From Candidatus Omnitrophota bacterium (GTDB lineage Bacteria > Hinthialibacterota > Hinthialibacteria > OLB16), in NCBI GenBank assembly GCA_020632575.1, contig JACKFH010000067.1, positions 1 to 13,355 of the forward strand: a stretch of 13,355 nucleotides of DNA, read 5' to 3'. Position 1 is the first letter of the stretch, and every line of letters starts with the position of its first letter. Shown in pieces: positions 1 to 7,227 of this stretch. The notes under the pieces are model-generated. The model saw only the letters and a program-made list of their open reading frames with translations. It had not been told where the DNA came from and did no database searches. The position numbers and the translations under genes are program-made.

Positions 1-1
1 T

Positions 2-85
2 CCGCGGTCCTGCTTGGAGTGTCATTTCGAATACATCCATGATCCCGAATTGATTTCGAAAGGAGTGACGGTCGGTGGACTCTAA
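2..85 (+). CDS. C-terminus of a c-type (probably multihaem) cytochrome, 5' end outside window
   Basis: An open frame enters from the left edge and stops with TAA at 83-85. It encodes 27 residues that include CLECHFEY (codons 11-34). C-L-E-C-H is a CXXCH motif, the covalent haem-c attachment site, so the upstream gene probably encodes a periplasmic c-type cytochrome. The frame overlaps the start of the Fe-S protein by 11 bp, and that gene's ribosome-binding site lies inside it, which suggests one translationally coupled operon. Cytochrome c, ferredoxin-like Fe-S subunit and NrfD membrane subunit is the gene order known from NrfB-NrfC-NrfD and related quinol-oxidising modules. Only one haem site is visible, so the number of haems and the exact family cannot be told. 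A chance CXXCH in a short frame is possible, but the context argues against it. Confidence 0.6.
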   Translation, partial: PRSCLECHFEYIHDPELISKGVTVGGL

Positions 86-848
86 AGAAAACAAACCCAT
101 CAGTCGCCGGAAACTTCTGACATGCGCGCTCTACGGGTCGGGAGGTTTGTGCGTGGGATCGCTCACACTTTTTGGCGCACCCGTGGATGTCGAGGGAATT
201 CCGACTGTCGAGGAACTGGAGAAATTCGATTGGGGATTCCTTGTGGACACGACCCGCTGCATTGGATGCGGTTCCTGTGTGAGAGCCTGTAAGTTGGAGA
301 ACAACGTTCCCGATGAATATTATCGAACCTGGGTCGAGCGATACGAGATCGATGAAGATGAAAACGTACATGTGGACTCGCCCAAGGGCGCGCTGGAAAG
401 TTTTAAAGAGGACGCCGTTCAAGATCATGAAACGGTTAAAGCCTTCTTCGTTCCCAAAATTTGTAATCATTGTCGGAATTCCGCATGCACACAAGTTTGT
501 CCAGTGGGAGCTTCTTACCATAGTCCGGATGGCGTGGTTCTGGTGGATAAAGAGCATTGCGTGGGCTGCGGGTATTGTGTGCAAGCTTGTCCTTATGGCA
601 CTCGGTATATCAATCATGAACGCGGTGTGGCGGATAAGTGCACCCTTTGTTATCACCGGATCCATAAAGGTATGGAGACTGCATGTGTCGAGGCCTGCCC
701 TCGTGAGGCGCGACTCTTTGGAAATCTAAAGGATCCCCAAAGCCGGATCCGAAAAGTGTTGGAACAGAGGCGCTACAGTCTCCTCAAGCCCGAAATGGGC
801 ACGAATCCAAAATGCTATTACATCGGCCTCGATATGGAGGTGAAATGA
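75..848 (+). CDS. Tat-exported periplasmic protein with four [4Fe-4S] clusters (NrfC/PsrB/DmsB-like electron-transfer subunit)
   Basis: The 257-residue protein should pass electrons between a membrane quinone-reactive subunit and a periplasmic redox partner. A twin-arginine motif, SRRKLL, at residues 10-15 is followed by a hydrophobic stretch to about residue 35, so export in folded form by Tat is expected. Sixteen cysteines fall in the four-cluster pattern of the family: C62/65/68/72, C130/133/138/142, C162/165/168/172 and C189/192/204/208. The length is normal for NrfC/PsrB-like proteins. The GTG start at 75 is chosen because AGGAG at 61-65 sits nine bases upstream and the Tat signal begins just after it. 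The gene overlaps the haem-protein gene by 11 bp and abuts the NrfD gene, whose start overlaps its stop. No molybdopterin catalytic subunit is visible, so a quinol:cytochrome c role is more likely than a PsrABC-type enzyme. The exact partner is unknown. Confidence 0.95.
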   Translation: MDSKENKPISRRKLLTCALYGSGGLCVGSLTLFGAPVDVEGIPTVEELEKFDWGFLVDTTRCIGCGSCVRACKLENNVPDEYYRTWVERYEIDEDENVHVDSPKGALESFKEDAVQDHETVKAFFVPKICNHCRNSACTQVCPVGASYHSPDGVVLVDKEHCVGCGYCVQACPYGTRYINHERGVADKCTLCYHRIHKGMETACVEACPREARLFGNLKDPQSRIRKVLEQRRYSLLKPEMGTNPKCYYIGLDMEVK

Positions 849-2011
849 TGGAGGGGTTCGTCTTTCCCAATGAACTGCATGTGACCTGGTCGGTCATGAT
901 TGTCCTTTACCCGTACATCACAGGCCTGGTAGCAGGCGCCTTTATTGTCTCCTCTCTCTATCACGTCTTTGGTTTTACGCAGCTTCGCCCCATTGGACGG
1001 TTCTCTTTGGTTTCAGCTTTTGTCTTTCTCTTATTCGCGCCAGTTCCTTTGCTGAACCATCTGGGACGACCCGAGCGGGCATTCAATATTCTGATCACAC
1101 CGAATTTTAGTTCGGCCATGAGCGGATTCGGATTCATCTTCGCCATCTACTCGATCATCGTCTTTTTGGAGATCTGGTTTGACTACCGGGCCGATCTGAT
1201 TCAGCGCTGGGAAAAAGCGAAGGGACTTTCGAAAAAGACCTATTATTTGATCCTACTCGGATCCACTCAGCGGACCGAAAGGACCGATGAGATCGACCAT
1301 GCCGTTGTGAAAACGCTCGCGGGAATCGGAATTCCCGTTGCATTGATTCTGCATGGTTATGTCGGCTTTCTCTTCGGATCGATCAAAGCGAATCCCTGGT
1401 GGTCGACCCCGCTGATGTTCATCATCTTCATCTGTTCGGCGGTGGTGTCGGGTATGGCGGTCCTGATCTTTCTTTATCAATTCGTGACCTGGCTGAAGGG
1501 CATCGAGGCCGATCAAGTGGCGCTGGACACGCTGGGCAAATTCCTATGGGGGTTCATGATTCTGGCGGTCAGTCTCGAGTTAATGGAAATCCTATCGGTC
1601 GCCTATGAGCAGACCGATCGCTGGAGTGTGCTGAGAGAGCTGATCTACGGACGACTTTGGTACACCTATGTCATTTTGCAGATCGGTGTCTGTTCTTTGA
1701 TTCCGTTCTTCCTCCTCTCTTTAAAAAATCTATTGAATCTGCCCCGAAGGTTCGGGAATCTGATTCTGTTTTTTTCTTCGATCCTTTTACTCTGTCAAGT
1801 TCTCTTGATGCGATGGAACGTGGTGATCGGTGGGCAGTTGTTGTCCAAGAGCTACCGTGGATTTACGAGTTACCTTCCTGGATTGTGGGAAAAGGAAGGA
1901 CTGATCGTTTCCGCGCTCATTTTGATCATCCCGTTTTTGTTGCTTCGTGAATTTGACAAATTCTTTCCCTTCTTTTCGAAGAAGGATCAACCGGTGGGAG
2001 AGCCGGGTTGA
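848..2011 (+). CDS. NrfD/PsrC-family integral membrane quinol-interacting subunit
   Basis: The 387-residue hydrophobic protein has about nine or ten predicted membrane helices. Family hallmarks are visible: NHLGRPERAF at residues 70-79 and HGYVGFLFG at 169-177, followed by the NPWWSTPLMF segment and a helix with VVSGMAV. This is the longer (about 390-residue) NrfD type, like HybB or DsrP, rather than the 8-helix PsrC of about 250 residues. NrfD proteins exchange electrons between menaquinone or ubiquinone and a periplasmic Fe-S subunit, which is encoded immediately upstream here. Two adjacent ATG codons (845 and 848) follow GGAGG at 836-840. The second has the better spacing (seven bases) and shares its A with the upstream TGA stop, giving translational coupling. 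An in-frame ATG at 812 lies inside the upstream gene and has no obvious ribosome-binding site. The direction of electron flow cannot be read from the sequence. Confidence 0.93.
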   Translation: MEGFVFPNELHVTWSVMIVLYPYITGLVAGAFIVSSLYHVFGFTQLRPIGRFSLVSAFVFLLFAPVPLLNHLGRPERAFNILITPNFSSAMSGFGFIFAIYSIIVFLEIWFDYRADLIQRWEKAKGLSKKTYYLILLGSTQRTERTDEIDHAVVKTLAGIGIPVALILHGYVGFLFGSIKANPWWSTPLMFIIFICSAVVSGMAVLIFLYQFVTWLKGIEADQVALDTLGKFLWGFMILAVSLELMEILSVAYEQTDRWSVLRELIYGRLWYTYVILQIGVCSLIPFFLLSLKNLLNLPRRFGNLILFFSSILLLCQVLLMRWNVVIGGQLLSKSYRGFTSYLPGLWEKEGLIVSALILIIPFLLLREFDKFFPFFSKKDQPVGEPG

Positions 2012-2112
2012 ACTTGGGGGAATAAGCGAGTTTTCGATCGCATCGCCCTCCTCTTACAGAAGGCATTGAGGCGAGTGCGGAGGAAAAAATCTTTCGACCG
2101 GGAGGTGGATCG

Positions 2113-3921
2113 ATGGATAACGCTCGTTTGTCCTTGGAGGATCGAGTTGAGGAGCTGGCACGCGAAGTTCGGGAACTGAAGGACCAGATGGCCCAAATGG
2201 TAAGAAGGGTCGATTCCTTCCAAGTCGTTTCTAACGTATCGCAGCCTCTTGCCTCGCCTGCGTCACTTCAAGAAACTCCGTCATCGGAGCTCTCCAATTG
2301 GTTCGGAATCCCTACGCTGTTCTCGTCGATCTCTGCAGTGAGTTTTATCCTGGTCATTGCACTCCTTCTTCGAACCATTGTTGACCAGGATTTCATCAAC
2401 CAAGAACTTGGATCGATTGTGGGCATCGCCTATGCGACCCTCCTCATCTGCCTGGGTTACAGCCGGTATTCGAAATCTCATCCACTAGCCCCCACGTATG
2501 TTACTTGCGCCCTACTGATCATGTTTTCCATATTGCTCGAGACACATAGTCGGGGATTCATCCCTGTCTGGCTGGCCTATGCGGCGCTTGGGTTGACTCT
2601 GATTGTTTCAACCGTTCTTGGAGTTCGTCACAGCGCTTCGATTCCCCTCTGGGTGGGCGTTCTCGGCTCGAGTTTGGTTGGGATCGCGCTGGAGTTTCCA
2701 TCCCCTCACTACCCTCAGTTGATGATTCTTCTTTTGGTGGCGAACGCATCGGTCTATATCGGTTCGAAGGTTTCAATTTGGCTGGGACTCCGTTGGACCC
2801 TATTCGCAATCAGTCTCTTTGTCTGGCACTTATGGACGGTCCAGTTGAGGACGCTCCTATTGCGTGGAAGGGAGATCCCCGAAGAACTTGCGTTGAACTG
2901 GTTCTTGCCACTACTTGGAGCTTTTGCTCTTGTCTATGCGGGAATGGTTATTCGTACGTTGATGGGCCGGAGACGGGCCTTTCGAAGCTTTGAAAAGTAT
3001 ATCCCGTTGGCCAACGTTCTTTGGGCCTATGCGGCCGCGGTTGCTGTCGTTCGCCCCTGGTTGGGCGAACACAGCGGGCTGGCTCCCGCCGCCTTAGCCT
3101 TGGGAGTTGTTCAAATCGTTTTCGGAATCTGGATCAGCCACTTTGGGCCCAAAGGAAAACAAGGAGGAATTTCCTTCACCATCGCGGGTGCGGTGTTGTT
3201 TGTCCTTTCCTCCGAGAAAGCCATGGGCACACCCTTCATCTACTTGCCGGTCTGGTCTCTTATGGCTCTGGGCATGACTTATCTATCGGTTCAAATCAAC
3301 AATAGGACAGTCCGGACATGCGGGTATCTCCTACAGGCTCTGACTCTAGGCATCGCGATTCAACAGGGATGTTTCACCATTGGAGAATCTCTCAAGCTGG
3401 TTGCGGTTTGTCTGGCCATTTTTGTTTCCTCCATCAGTTTGATTCAATACTTTTGGTGTCGATGGGAGGCGGAAGCCCCCAACAATGGGATGGCGGGCTT
3501 AATGGATCCGAAAGATCGGTCCGCCGTGGTCCTGCTTGTCACTTCTCTGGTGTCGCTGTTTTTGGGGTTCCGATTGATTTTGCACGCCGGAGCTTCCGCT
3601 TTACCCGGAGACACCGAAAGCTTATTTCAATCGGGACAGACACTCCTCATTGCGGGGAGTTCCATCTTCCTGTTATTAGTCGCTCTTAGATGGCGAGACA
3701 TCGAGTTCTTGTCGATCGCATTGATCGTCGCACTCATCGCGGGCATCAAAGTCTTCGGAGTCGACACAGTTCATGCCCGCGGCATCCCACTGGTTTTGAG
3801 TGTTTTGTCCTTTGCTATTTGCGCCTCGGTGGCATCCCTGGTTTGGGGGAGATGGCAGAGATTGCCGCAAGAAGAAGGAGCGATCACACAACCAAGTCTC
3901 GATAAAGGGCGTCCTGTGTAA
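2113..3921 (+). CDS. Large polytopic membrane protein, DUF2339-like
   Basis: The 602-residue protein starts with a short amphipathic coiled coil (residues about 6-36, heptad-like LEDRVEELAREVRELKDQ) and a polar linker. From residue about 62 to 585 it is a run of roughly 14-16 hydrophobic helices. An N-terminal coiled coil followed by many helices, with a C-terminal helix pair around a KVFGVD motif, matches the general design of DUF2339 predicted membrane proteins. Recognition rests on architecture rather than a decisive motif. No catalytic residues are evident and the biochemical role of that family is unknown. The ATG at 2113 has GGAGGTG at 2101-2107, a good distance upstream. A 101-bp gap separates it from the NrfD gene on the same strand, so it may be the last gene of that operon or have its own promoter. 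It converges with the next gene across 34 bp. Confidence 0.82.
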   Translation: MDNARLSLEDRVEELAREVRELKDQMAQMVRRVDSFQVVSNVSQPLASPASLQETPSSELSNWFGIPTLFSSISAVSFILVIALLLRTIVDQDFINQELGSIVGIAYATLLICLGYSRYSKSHPLAPTYVTCALLIMFSILLETHSRGFIPVWLAYAALGLTLIVSTVLGVRHSASIPLWVGVLGSSLVGIALEFPSPHYPQLMILLLVANASVYIGSKVSIWLGLRWTLFAISLFVWHLWTVQLRTLLLRGREIPEELALNWFLPLLGAFALVYAGMVIRTLMGRRRAFRSFEKYIPLANVLWAYAAAVAVVRPWLGEHSGLAPAALALGVVQIVFGIWISHFGPKGKQGGISFTIAGAVLFVLSSEKAMGTPFIYLPVWSLMALGMTYLSVQINNRTVRTCGYLLQALTLGIAIQQGCFTIGESLKLVAVCLAIFVSSISLIQYFWCRWEAEAPNNGMAGLMDPKDRSAVVLLVTSLVSLFLGFRLILHAGASALPGDTESLFQSGQTLLIAGSSIFLLLVALRWRDIEFLSIALIVALIAGIKVFGVDTVHARGIPLVLSVLSFAICASVASLVWGRWQRLPQEEGAITQPSLDKGRPV

Positions 3922-3955
3922 TCGATTAAGGTTATCGATTCAAAATCGAGTCGAC

Positions 3956-5341
3956 CTAATTCAGTCCCAAAGCGATGTCATCCAGGTCGAGACGATAGAG
4001 TATTTGATTGTAATCGTAACGCGGCGTCGCCTCCTCGTTGCCGGAAAAGGATTTTGTATAGGTCCCCTCAAAGAGAAGGATCGGCGAACCTTCCTCGACA
4101 AACTCCGGATGGAGGTGCGGGTTATAGAAAGTGTATTTGTCGTGGGTCACCACCTTGACCGCGCCCCTCCAAGGGCCCATCGGACTGTCGGCCTCGGCAT
4201 ACCAAATCTCCCCAAGGTGAGAGGAGTCGCCGCCCAGTTGAGTGAAGATCGCAACCCACTTCTTTCGATAACCGTTCCAAGCGATCGAACCCCGGTGGTG
4301 TTTGATCTCCTCCTCCCCGCTTGCGGAGGGAACCGTTTCTTGCGGTTCGATGATCTCCCAGGAATCCGGATCGCTCCATGCCTCGAATGTCGGTTCGCAT
4401 TTCAGGGTAGGGAAGGGATCTCCGAAGAGGATCCACTCCTTCCCGGTATCGTCGGTCCAATAGACCGGATGCCCCTCCGGTGATGGCGGTCTCTTTGAAT
4501 TCTCCTCCGACTCGGTCCAAAGCGTCTTGTATTTATCGAAACGGTCAGTCTCCTCATTCCAGACGCACAAGCCGCTCTCATAAGCGTTCATCGGTTTTCT
4601 GATCTTCACATAGCAGCAGACCAGTCGGTGGTTGCCGTCCTTGTCGGGCAGGCTCGCAAATCCGCTCGACCAGGTGGGACCCTCGCCGGGCATCTTGCAG
4701 ACCACCCGGGGTTTGCCCTTCTCGTCTTTGAAGTAATCGTATGGGAGATGGACCGGTGGCTCGAACGATTCGAGCGGCTTCAAGGGGGTCGTCGCCCCGA
4801 GCATATCGAACAACCCGAGCGGATATTTCGCCAGGGTCGTATCCCCCCAAGCCCAATAGAGTTTGCCATTGTGTACCGCGGTCTGAACGCTGTCGCAACC
4901 GAGGATGCCCTGATCCTCCCAATCGGTCTCCTCGCCAAACCGTTGGCTTTCCCCGAAGAGTCCGGCGCCGGAGATTCGTCCGAGCCGTTTGGCCGGAAGA
5001 GTGCGCTTCACTTTGACGGTCAGAGTTTTCCCCGGCTCCGGAGTCAGACGAACCCCGCGATATCCAAACCCATCTTCCGGAACCTCATACCCATGCCCCT
5101 CGACATAGAACCAAGTCTCCCTCCCCATGAGTTCGGGTAGATCGAACGCGATCACCCCGGCGTTGTCCGAGACAAACCGCACACTATGGGTCGTCTCGAG
5201 TTCCACCAAGGGAACCGGCCAGCCGCTGCCCTCCTCGATGACTTGGATTTTGCAGGGTTCGAGGGCGTGGGCTGGAACGAGGGATAAAGCTATAGACAGG
5301 ATCAGTCCAAGCCCAGCTGGAAAGCTATTCATCAACGCCAC
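3956..5341 (-). CDS. Secreted protein: transthyretin-like N-terminal domain plus probable GH43/DUF4185-like beta-propeller
   Basis: The 461-residue protein has a Sec signal peptide (hydrophobic core about 10-22, likely cleavage after VPAHA at residue 26). Residues about 28-113 look like a small beta-sandwich of the carboxypeptidase-regulatory/transthyretin type (VPLVELETT, then a Gly-rich turn and VKVKRT). Residues about 120-461 contain blade-like segments typical of five-bladed propellers in glycan-active enzymes: LYWAWGDTTL, GPTWSSGFASL, KEWILFGDPF, KKWVAIFTQLGG, a YNPHLHPEF segment and ILLFEGTYT. These resemble GH43/GH32-like or DUF4185 proteins, but I cannot assign catalytic residues, so enzyme activity is unproven. 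GTG at 5341 is preferred as the start because GGAGG lies six bases upstream; the internal ATG three codons later would be 15 bases away. It lies 45 bp downstream of a small membrane-protein gene on the same strand, probably in one transcript. Confidence 0.85.
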   Translation of the reverse strand: MALMNSFPAGLGLILSIALSLVPAHALEPCKIQVIEEGSGWPVPLVELETTHSVRFVSDNAGVIAFDLPELMGRETWFYVEGHGYEVPEDGFGYRGVRLTPEPGKTLTVKVKRTLPAKRLGRISGAGLFGESQRFGEETDWEDQGILGCDSVQTAVHNGKLYWAWGDTTLAKYPLGLFDMLGATTPLKPLESFEPPVHLPYDYFKDEKGKPRVVCKMPGEGPTWSSGFASLPDKDGNHRLVCCYVKIRKPMNAYESGLCVWNEETDRFDKYKTLWTESEENSKRPPSPEGHPVYWTDDTGKEWILFGDPFPTLKCEPTFEAWSDPDSWEIIEPQETVPSASGEEEIKHHRGSIAWNGYRKKWVAIFTQLGGDSSHLGEIWYAEADSPMGPWRGAVKVVTHDKYTFYNPHLHPEFVEEGSPILLFEGTYTKSFSGNEEATPRYDYNQILYRLDLDDIALGLN

Positions 5342-5386
5342 AATTGACCTCCATTCAGGATGCCCCCCATCAGAGAGGAGCGCAGT

Positions 5387-5860
5387 TCAGGCATGAGCGG
5401 CGGGTGTTGCATCGTCCTTCCCGAATTTCAACAGGACCCATCGCAATGACCAAGTGGTGAGGATGGCCAGAGGGATGAGAACGTAGGGGAAGTAATAGGT
5501 GAAGACTCCAAAAGCGTAGAAACCGCCCATCTCAAGTGGGTAGTGCCACTCAGGTTCCCTTCCGAAAGGCGTTCCGGTGACTGAATTCATGAGAAATCGA
5601 AGGGACCCAATAAATAAGCCGTAAAGAAATGCTCCCAGGGGGAGCGACCCCAAACCGAGGAGGGGAACCCATTTCCAGCTCACCTTCTTTAACGGTTTGG
5701 CGAGGAGGAAAGAGGTGGCAAGCCCCGCCGCAAGGCCCGCAATAAGGATGGTGGCCGTCACCTCCAGCGACCTCCAAGACTCCGTCAGCGTCCCCGGCAC
5801 AAGCGCCCAGAGTAGTCCGCTCAATGTTCCAAAGGCCGCGATGTAAGGGAGTTGCTTCAT
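5387..5860 (-). CDS. Small four-helix membrane protein of unknown function
   Basis: The 157-residue protein has four hydrophobic segments, at about residues 5-25, 34-54, 64-86 and 116-143, with basic residues between helices 2 and 3 (LAKPLKKVSWKW). No family-specific motif was recognised and no function is proposed. The ATG at 5860 has AGGAG seven bases upstream. It is the first gene of a minus-strand pair with the secreted propeller protein, 45 bp apart. A candidate promoter (5891-5919) lies just upstream. The pairing could mean that the membrane protein serves the secreted protein, but nothing in the sequence shows this. Confidence 0.8.
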   Translation of the reverse strand: MKQLPYIAAFGTLSGLLWALVPGTLTESWRSLEVTATILIAGLAAGLATSFLLAKPLKKVSWKWVPLLGLGSLPLGAFLYGLFIGSLRFLMNSVTGTPFGREPEWHYPLEMGGFYAFGVFTYYFPYVLIPLAILTTWSLRWVLLKFGKDDATPAAHA

Positions 5861-5890
5861 GATAGTTCTCCTGCCGTTCGGTTACCTTCG

Positions 5891-5919
5891 ACAATAGGGG
5901 AAATGCGGGTTCCCGGCAA
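5891..5919 (-). promoter_or_regulatory. Candidate sigma70-type promoter for the 5860-3956 unit
   Basis: Read on the minus strand, TTGCCG (5919-5914) and TATTGT (5896-5891) are separated by exactly 17 bases and lie about 30-60 bp upstream of the ATG at 5860. The match to TTGACA/TATAAT is 4 of 6 for each hexamer, so this is a plausible guess only. It sits between the arms of an imperfect inverted repeat: ATAGGGGAA starting at 5894 pairs with TTCCCCCTAT at about 5936-5945, with one bulged base. Confidence 0.35.
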
Positions 5920-5983
5920 CAATCGGGTCGGACAATTCCCCCTATATCTCGCGTTCCGTTCAGGAGGAATTCCAAGACTCGAT

Positions 5984-5998
5984 ATCGCAATTTGCGAT
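5984..5998. promoter_or_regulatory. Perfect 15-bp palindrome, possible operator
   Basis: ATCGCAA and TTGCGAT flank a single central T. The element lies in the 266-bp region between the divergent genes at 5860 and 6127, 23 bp left of the larger palindrome at 6021. A symmetric site of this size between divergent genes suits a dimeric DNA-binding protein, but no regulator gene is next to it. A 7-bp stem with a one-base loop could not form a normal RNA hairpin of this size, so DNA-level recognition is more likely. Confidence 0.4.
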
Positions 5999-6020
5999 TT
6001 CAAAGATTGTGCGGGGAAAC

Positions 6021-6041
6021 TGTGCAGCACCTTGCTGCACA
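6021..6041. repeat. Perfect 9-bp inverted repeat upstream of the DUF1016 gene, copy A
   Basis: Arms TGTGCAGCA (6021-6029) and TGCTGCACA (6033-6041) flank CCT. The right arm continues into ATTG. A closely related palindrome with the same arm length, the same 3-base spacer and the same ATTG right flank occurs at 6413-6435 inside the following gene. Over the shared 25 bases only four positions differ, one in each arm and two in the spacer, and the two arm changes preserve the symmetry. It is 86 bp upstream of the start codon, so it may be an operator or a recognition site of the nuclease system. Confidence 0.6.
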
Positions 6042-6086
6042 ATTGGAGAAACCGGGGTGACAGATCTTCTGAGAACGGTTAGTGTA

Positions 6087-6113
6087 TATAAATGCAGTAA
6101 TTTTGCCCGGAGG
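6087..6113 (+). promoter_or_regulatory. Possible -10 element and ribosome-binding site of the DUF1016 gene
   Basis: TATAAAT at 6087-6093 resembles a -10 box, but no convincing -35 hexamer lies 16-18 bp upstream. GGAGG at 6109-6113 is the only Shine-Dalgarno-like sequence before the ATG at 6127. Its 13-base spacing is longer than usual, which may mean modest translation. No alternative in-frame start has a better site. Confidence 0.3.
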
Positions 6114-6126
6114 TTGAGACATACCC

Positions 6127-7128
6127 ATGACAACCGTTCCCCAAGGTTACGAGGCCTTTCTCCATGAAATGAAGGACCGCATACAGCACGCTCGAATTCG
6201 CGCGTCGGTCTCTGTTAATCGCGAACTGGTCCTTCTGTATTGGCGGATTGGGCGGGATATCCTGGCGCGGCAGGAGGAGGAGGGCTGGGGGGCTAAAATC
6301 ATCGTTCGACTTGCCCAAGATCTACAGCGAGCATTTCCAGATATGAAGGGGTTCTCCGAACGTAACCTCAAGTATATGAGGGGTTTCGCGGAGGCATATC
6401 CGGAGGAGGAATTTGTGCAACAAGTTGTTGCACAATTGCCTTGGGGGCACAACGTCCGCCTCCTCGATTATGTAAAGGACCCGGATGAACGCATCTGGTA
6501 TGCCCGGAAATCGATCGAAAACGGATGGAGTCGGAATGTCCTAGTGCATCAGATCGAGCTGGACCTTTACCACCGACAGGGGCGAGCCATCACCAACTTT
6601 GACCAGACTCTTCCTCCACCGCAATCCGACATGGCGAACGAGTTGATCAAAGACCCCTACACTTTTGATTTCCTGGCGATGGGGGACGAACTCGCGGAGC
6701 GCGGAATCGAAAAAGAATTGGTGGATCATGTCAAAGAATTCCTGATGGAATTGGGCAAAGGGTTCGCCTTTGTGGGGAGTCAGTATCCCCTGGAGGTCGG
6801 CGACCAGGATTTCTGGCTCGATCTCTTGTTCTACCACATCCATTTGCGGTGCTTCGTGGTCATCGATCTCAAAGTCGAGAAGTTCAAACCCGAGTTTGCG
6901 GGCAAGATGAATTTCTATCTTTCCGCAGTGGATGACTTACTCCGACACCCCACGGACCATCCCTCGATCGGTTTGATCCTCTGCAAAGATCGCAACCGAG
7001 TCATCGTGGAATATTCCCTCCGCGACACCGCAAAACCGCTGGCCGTCGCGACCTACCACCGCCTCCCTGCCGATTACCGAGAAGCGCTCCCCACACCCGA
7101 AGAATTGGAGGCGGAGTTTGGAGAATGA
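6127..7128 (+). CDS. DUF1016/YhcG-type PD-(D/E)XK nuclease-domain protein
   Basis: The 333-residue protein is a full-length member of the YhcG (DUF1016) family. The N-terminal DUF1016_N domain (about 8-150) shows LLYWRIGRDI at 36-45, FSERNLKYMR at 76-85 and the family hallmark AQLPWGHNV at 102-110. The C-terminal domain (about 170-320) is a PD-(D/E)XK nuclease fold: GKGFAFVGSQY at 210-220, LDLLFYH with D232, and VVIDLK with D247 and K249 as the D-X-K metal-binding and catalytic residues. These residues are intact. Family members are predicted nucleases often found in accessory or horizontally acquired regions; the substrate is not established here. The gene stands alone, divergent from the membrane-protein gene and convergent with the minus-strand operon, with no partner such as a restriction or toxin-antitoxin gene. 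A palindrome related to one in its upstream region lies inside codons 96-103. Confidence 0.93.
   Translation: MTTVPQGYEAFLHEMKDRIQHARIRASVSVNRELVLLYWRIGRDILARQEEEGWGAKIIVRLAQDLQRAFPDMKGFSERNLKYMRGFAEAYPEEEFVQQVVAQLPWGHNVRLLDYVKDPDERIWYARKSIENGWSRNVLVHQIELDLYHRQGRAITNFDQTLPPPQSDMANELIKDPYTFDFLAMGDELAERGIEKELVDHVKEFLMELGKGFAFVGSQYPLEVGDQDFWLDLLFYHIHLRCFVVIDLKVEKFKPEFAGKMNFYLSAVDDLLRHPTDHPSIGLILCKDRNRVIVEYSLRDTAKPLAVATYHRLPADYREALPTPEELEAEFGE
6413..6435. repeat. Perfect 10-bp inverted repeat inside the DUF1016 gene, copy B
   Basis: Arms TTGTGCAACA (6413-6422) and TGTTGCACAA (6426-6435) flank AGT. It encodes FVQQVVAQ, just before the conserved LPWGH motif. It matches copy A at 6021-6041 in 21 of 25 positions including the right flank, and even the reading is similar: copy A would read VQHLAAQL in the equivalent frame. 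The centres are 393 bp apart. Confidence 0.6.
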
Positions 7129-7227
7129 GTGACTTTCAAAGCAAGGAGCAAACCCCAGAGTCTTTCCCTGATTGCGCCTCCGGCTCGATCCGTCCACCTT
7201 GGAAGCCCCAGCCAATGCCCACCAAAA
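7129..7227. other. Convergent intergenic region, no element recognised
   Basis: Ninety-nine bases between the stop of the DUF1016 gene and the stop of the minus-strand WapI-like gene. I looked for a bidirectional hairpin terminator with a T tract and saw none. Open frames that run through here on the plus strand lack a ribosome-binding site or family features. Confidence 0.4.

Noticed and set aside
3922..3955. Possible terminator between the convergent genes (TCGAT ... ATCGA)
   Set aside because: The stem is only 5 bp, AT-rich and has no T tract on either strand.
3800..4483. A 227-codon open frame on the plus strand
   Set aside because: It starts out of frame inside the membrane-protein gene and runs antisense through the secreted propeller gene, both of which have clear features. 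It lacks a ribosome-binding site and protein-like composition.
5892..5945. ATAGGGGAA / TTCCCCCTAT inverted repeat as a terminator or riboswitch
   Set aside because: The arms are about 35 bp apart, one base is bulged and there is no T tract. No known riboswitch core was recognised. Kept only as context of the candidate promoter.
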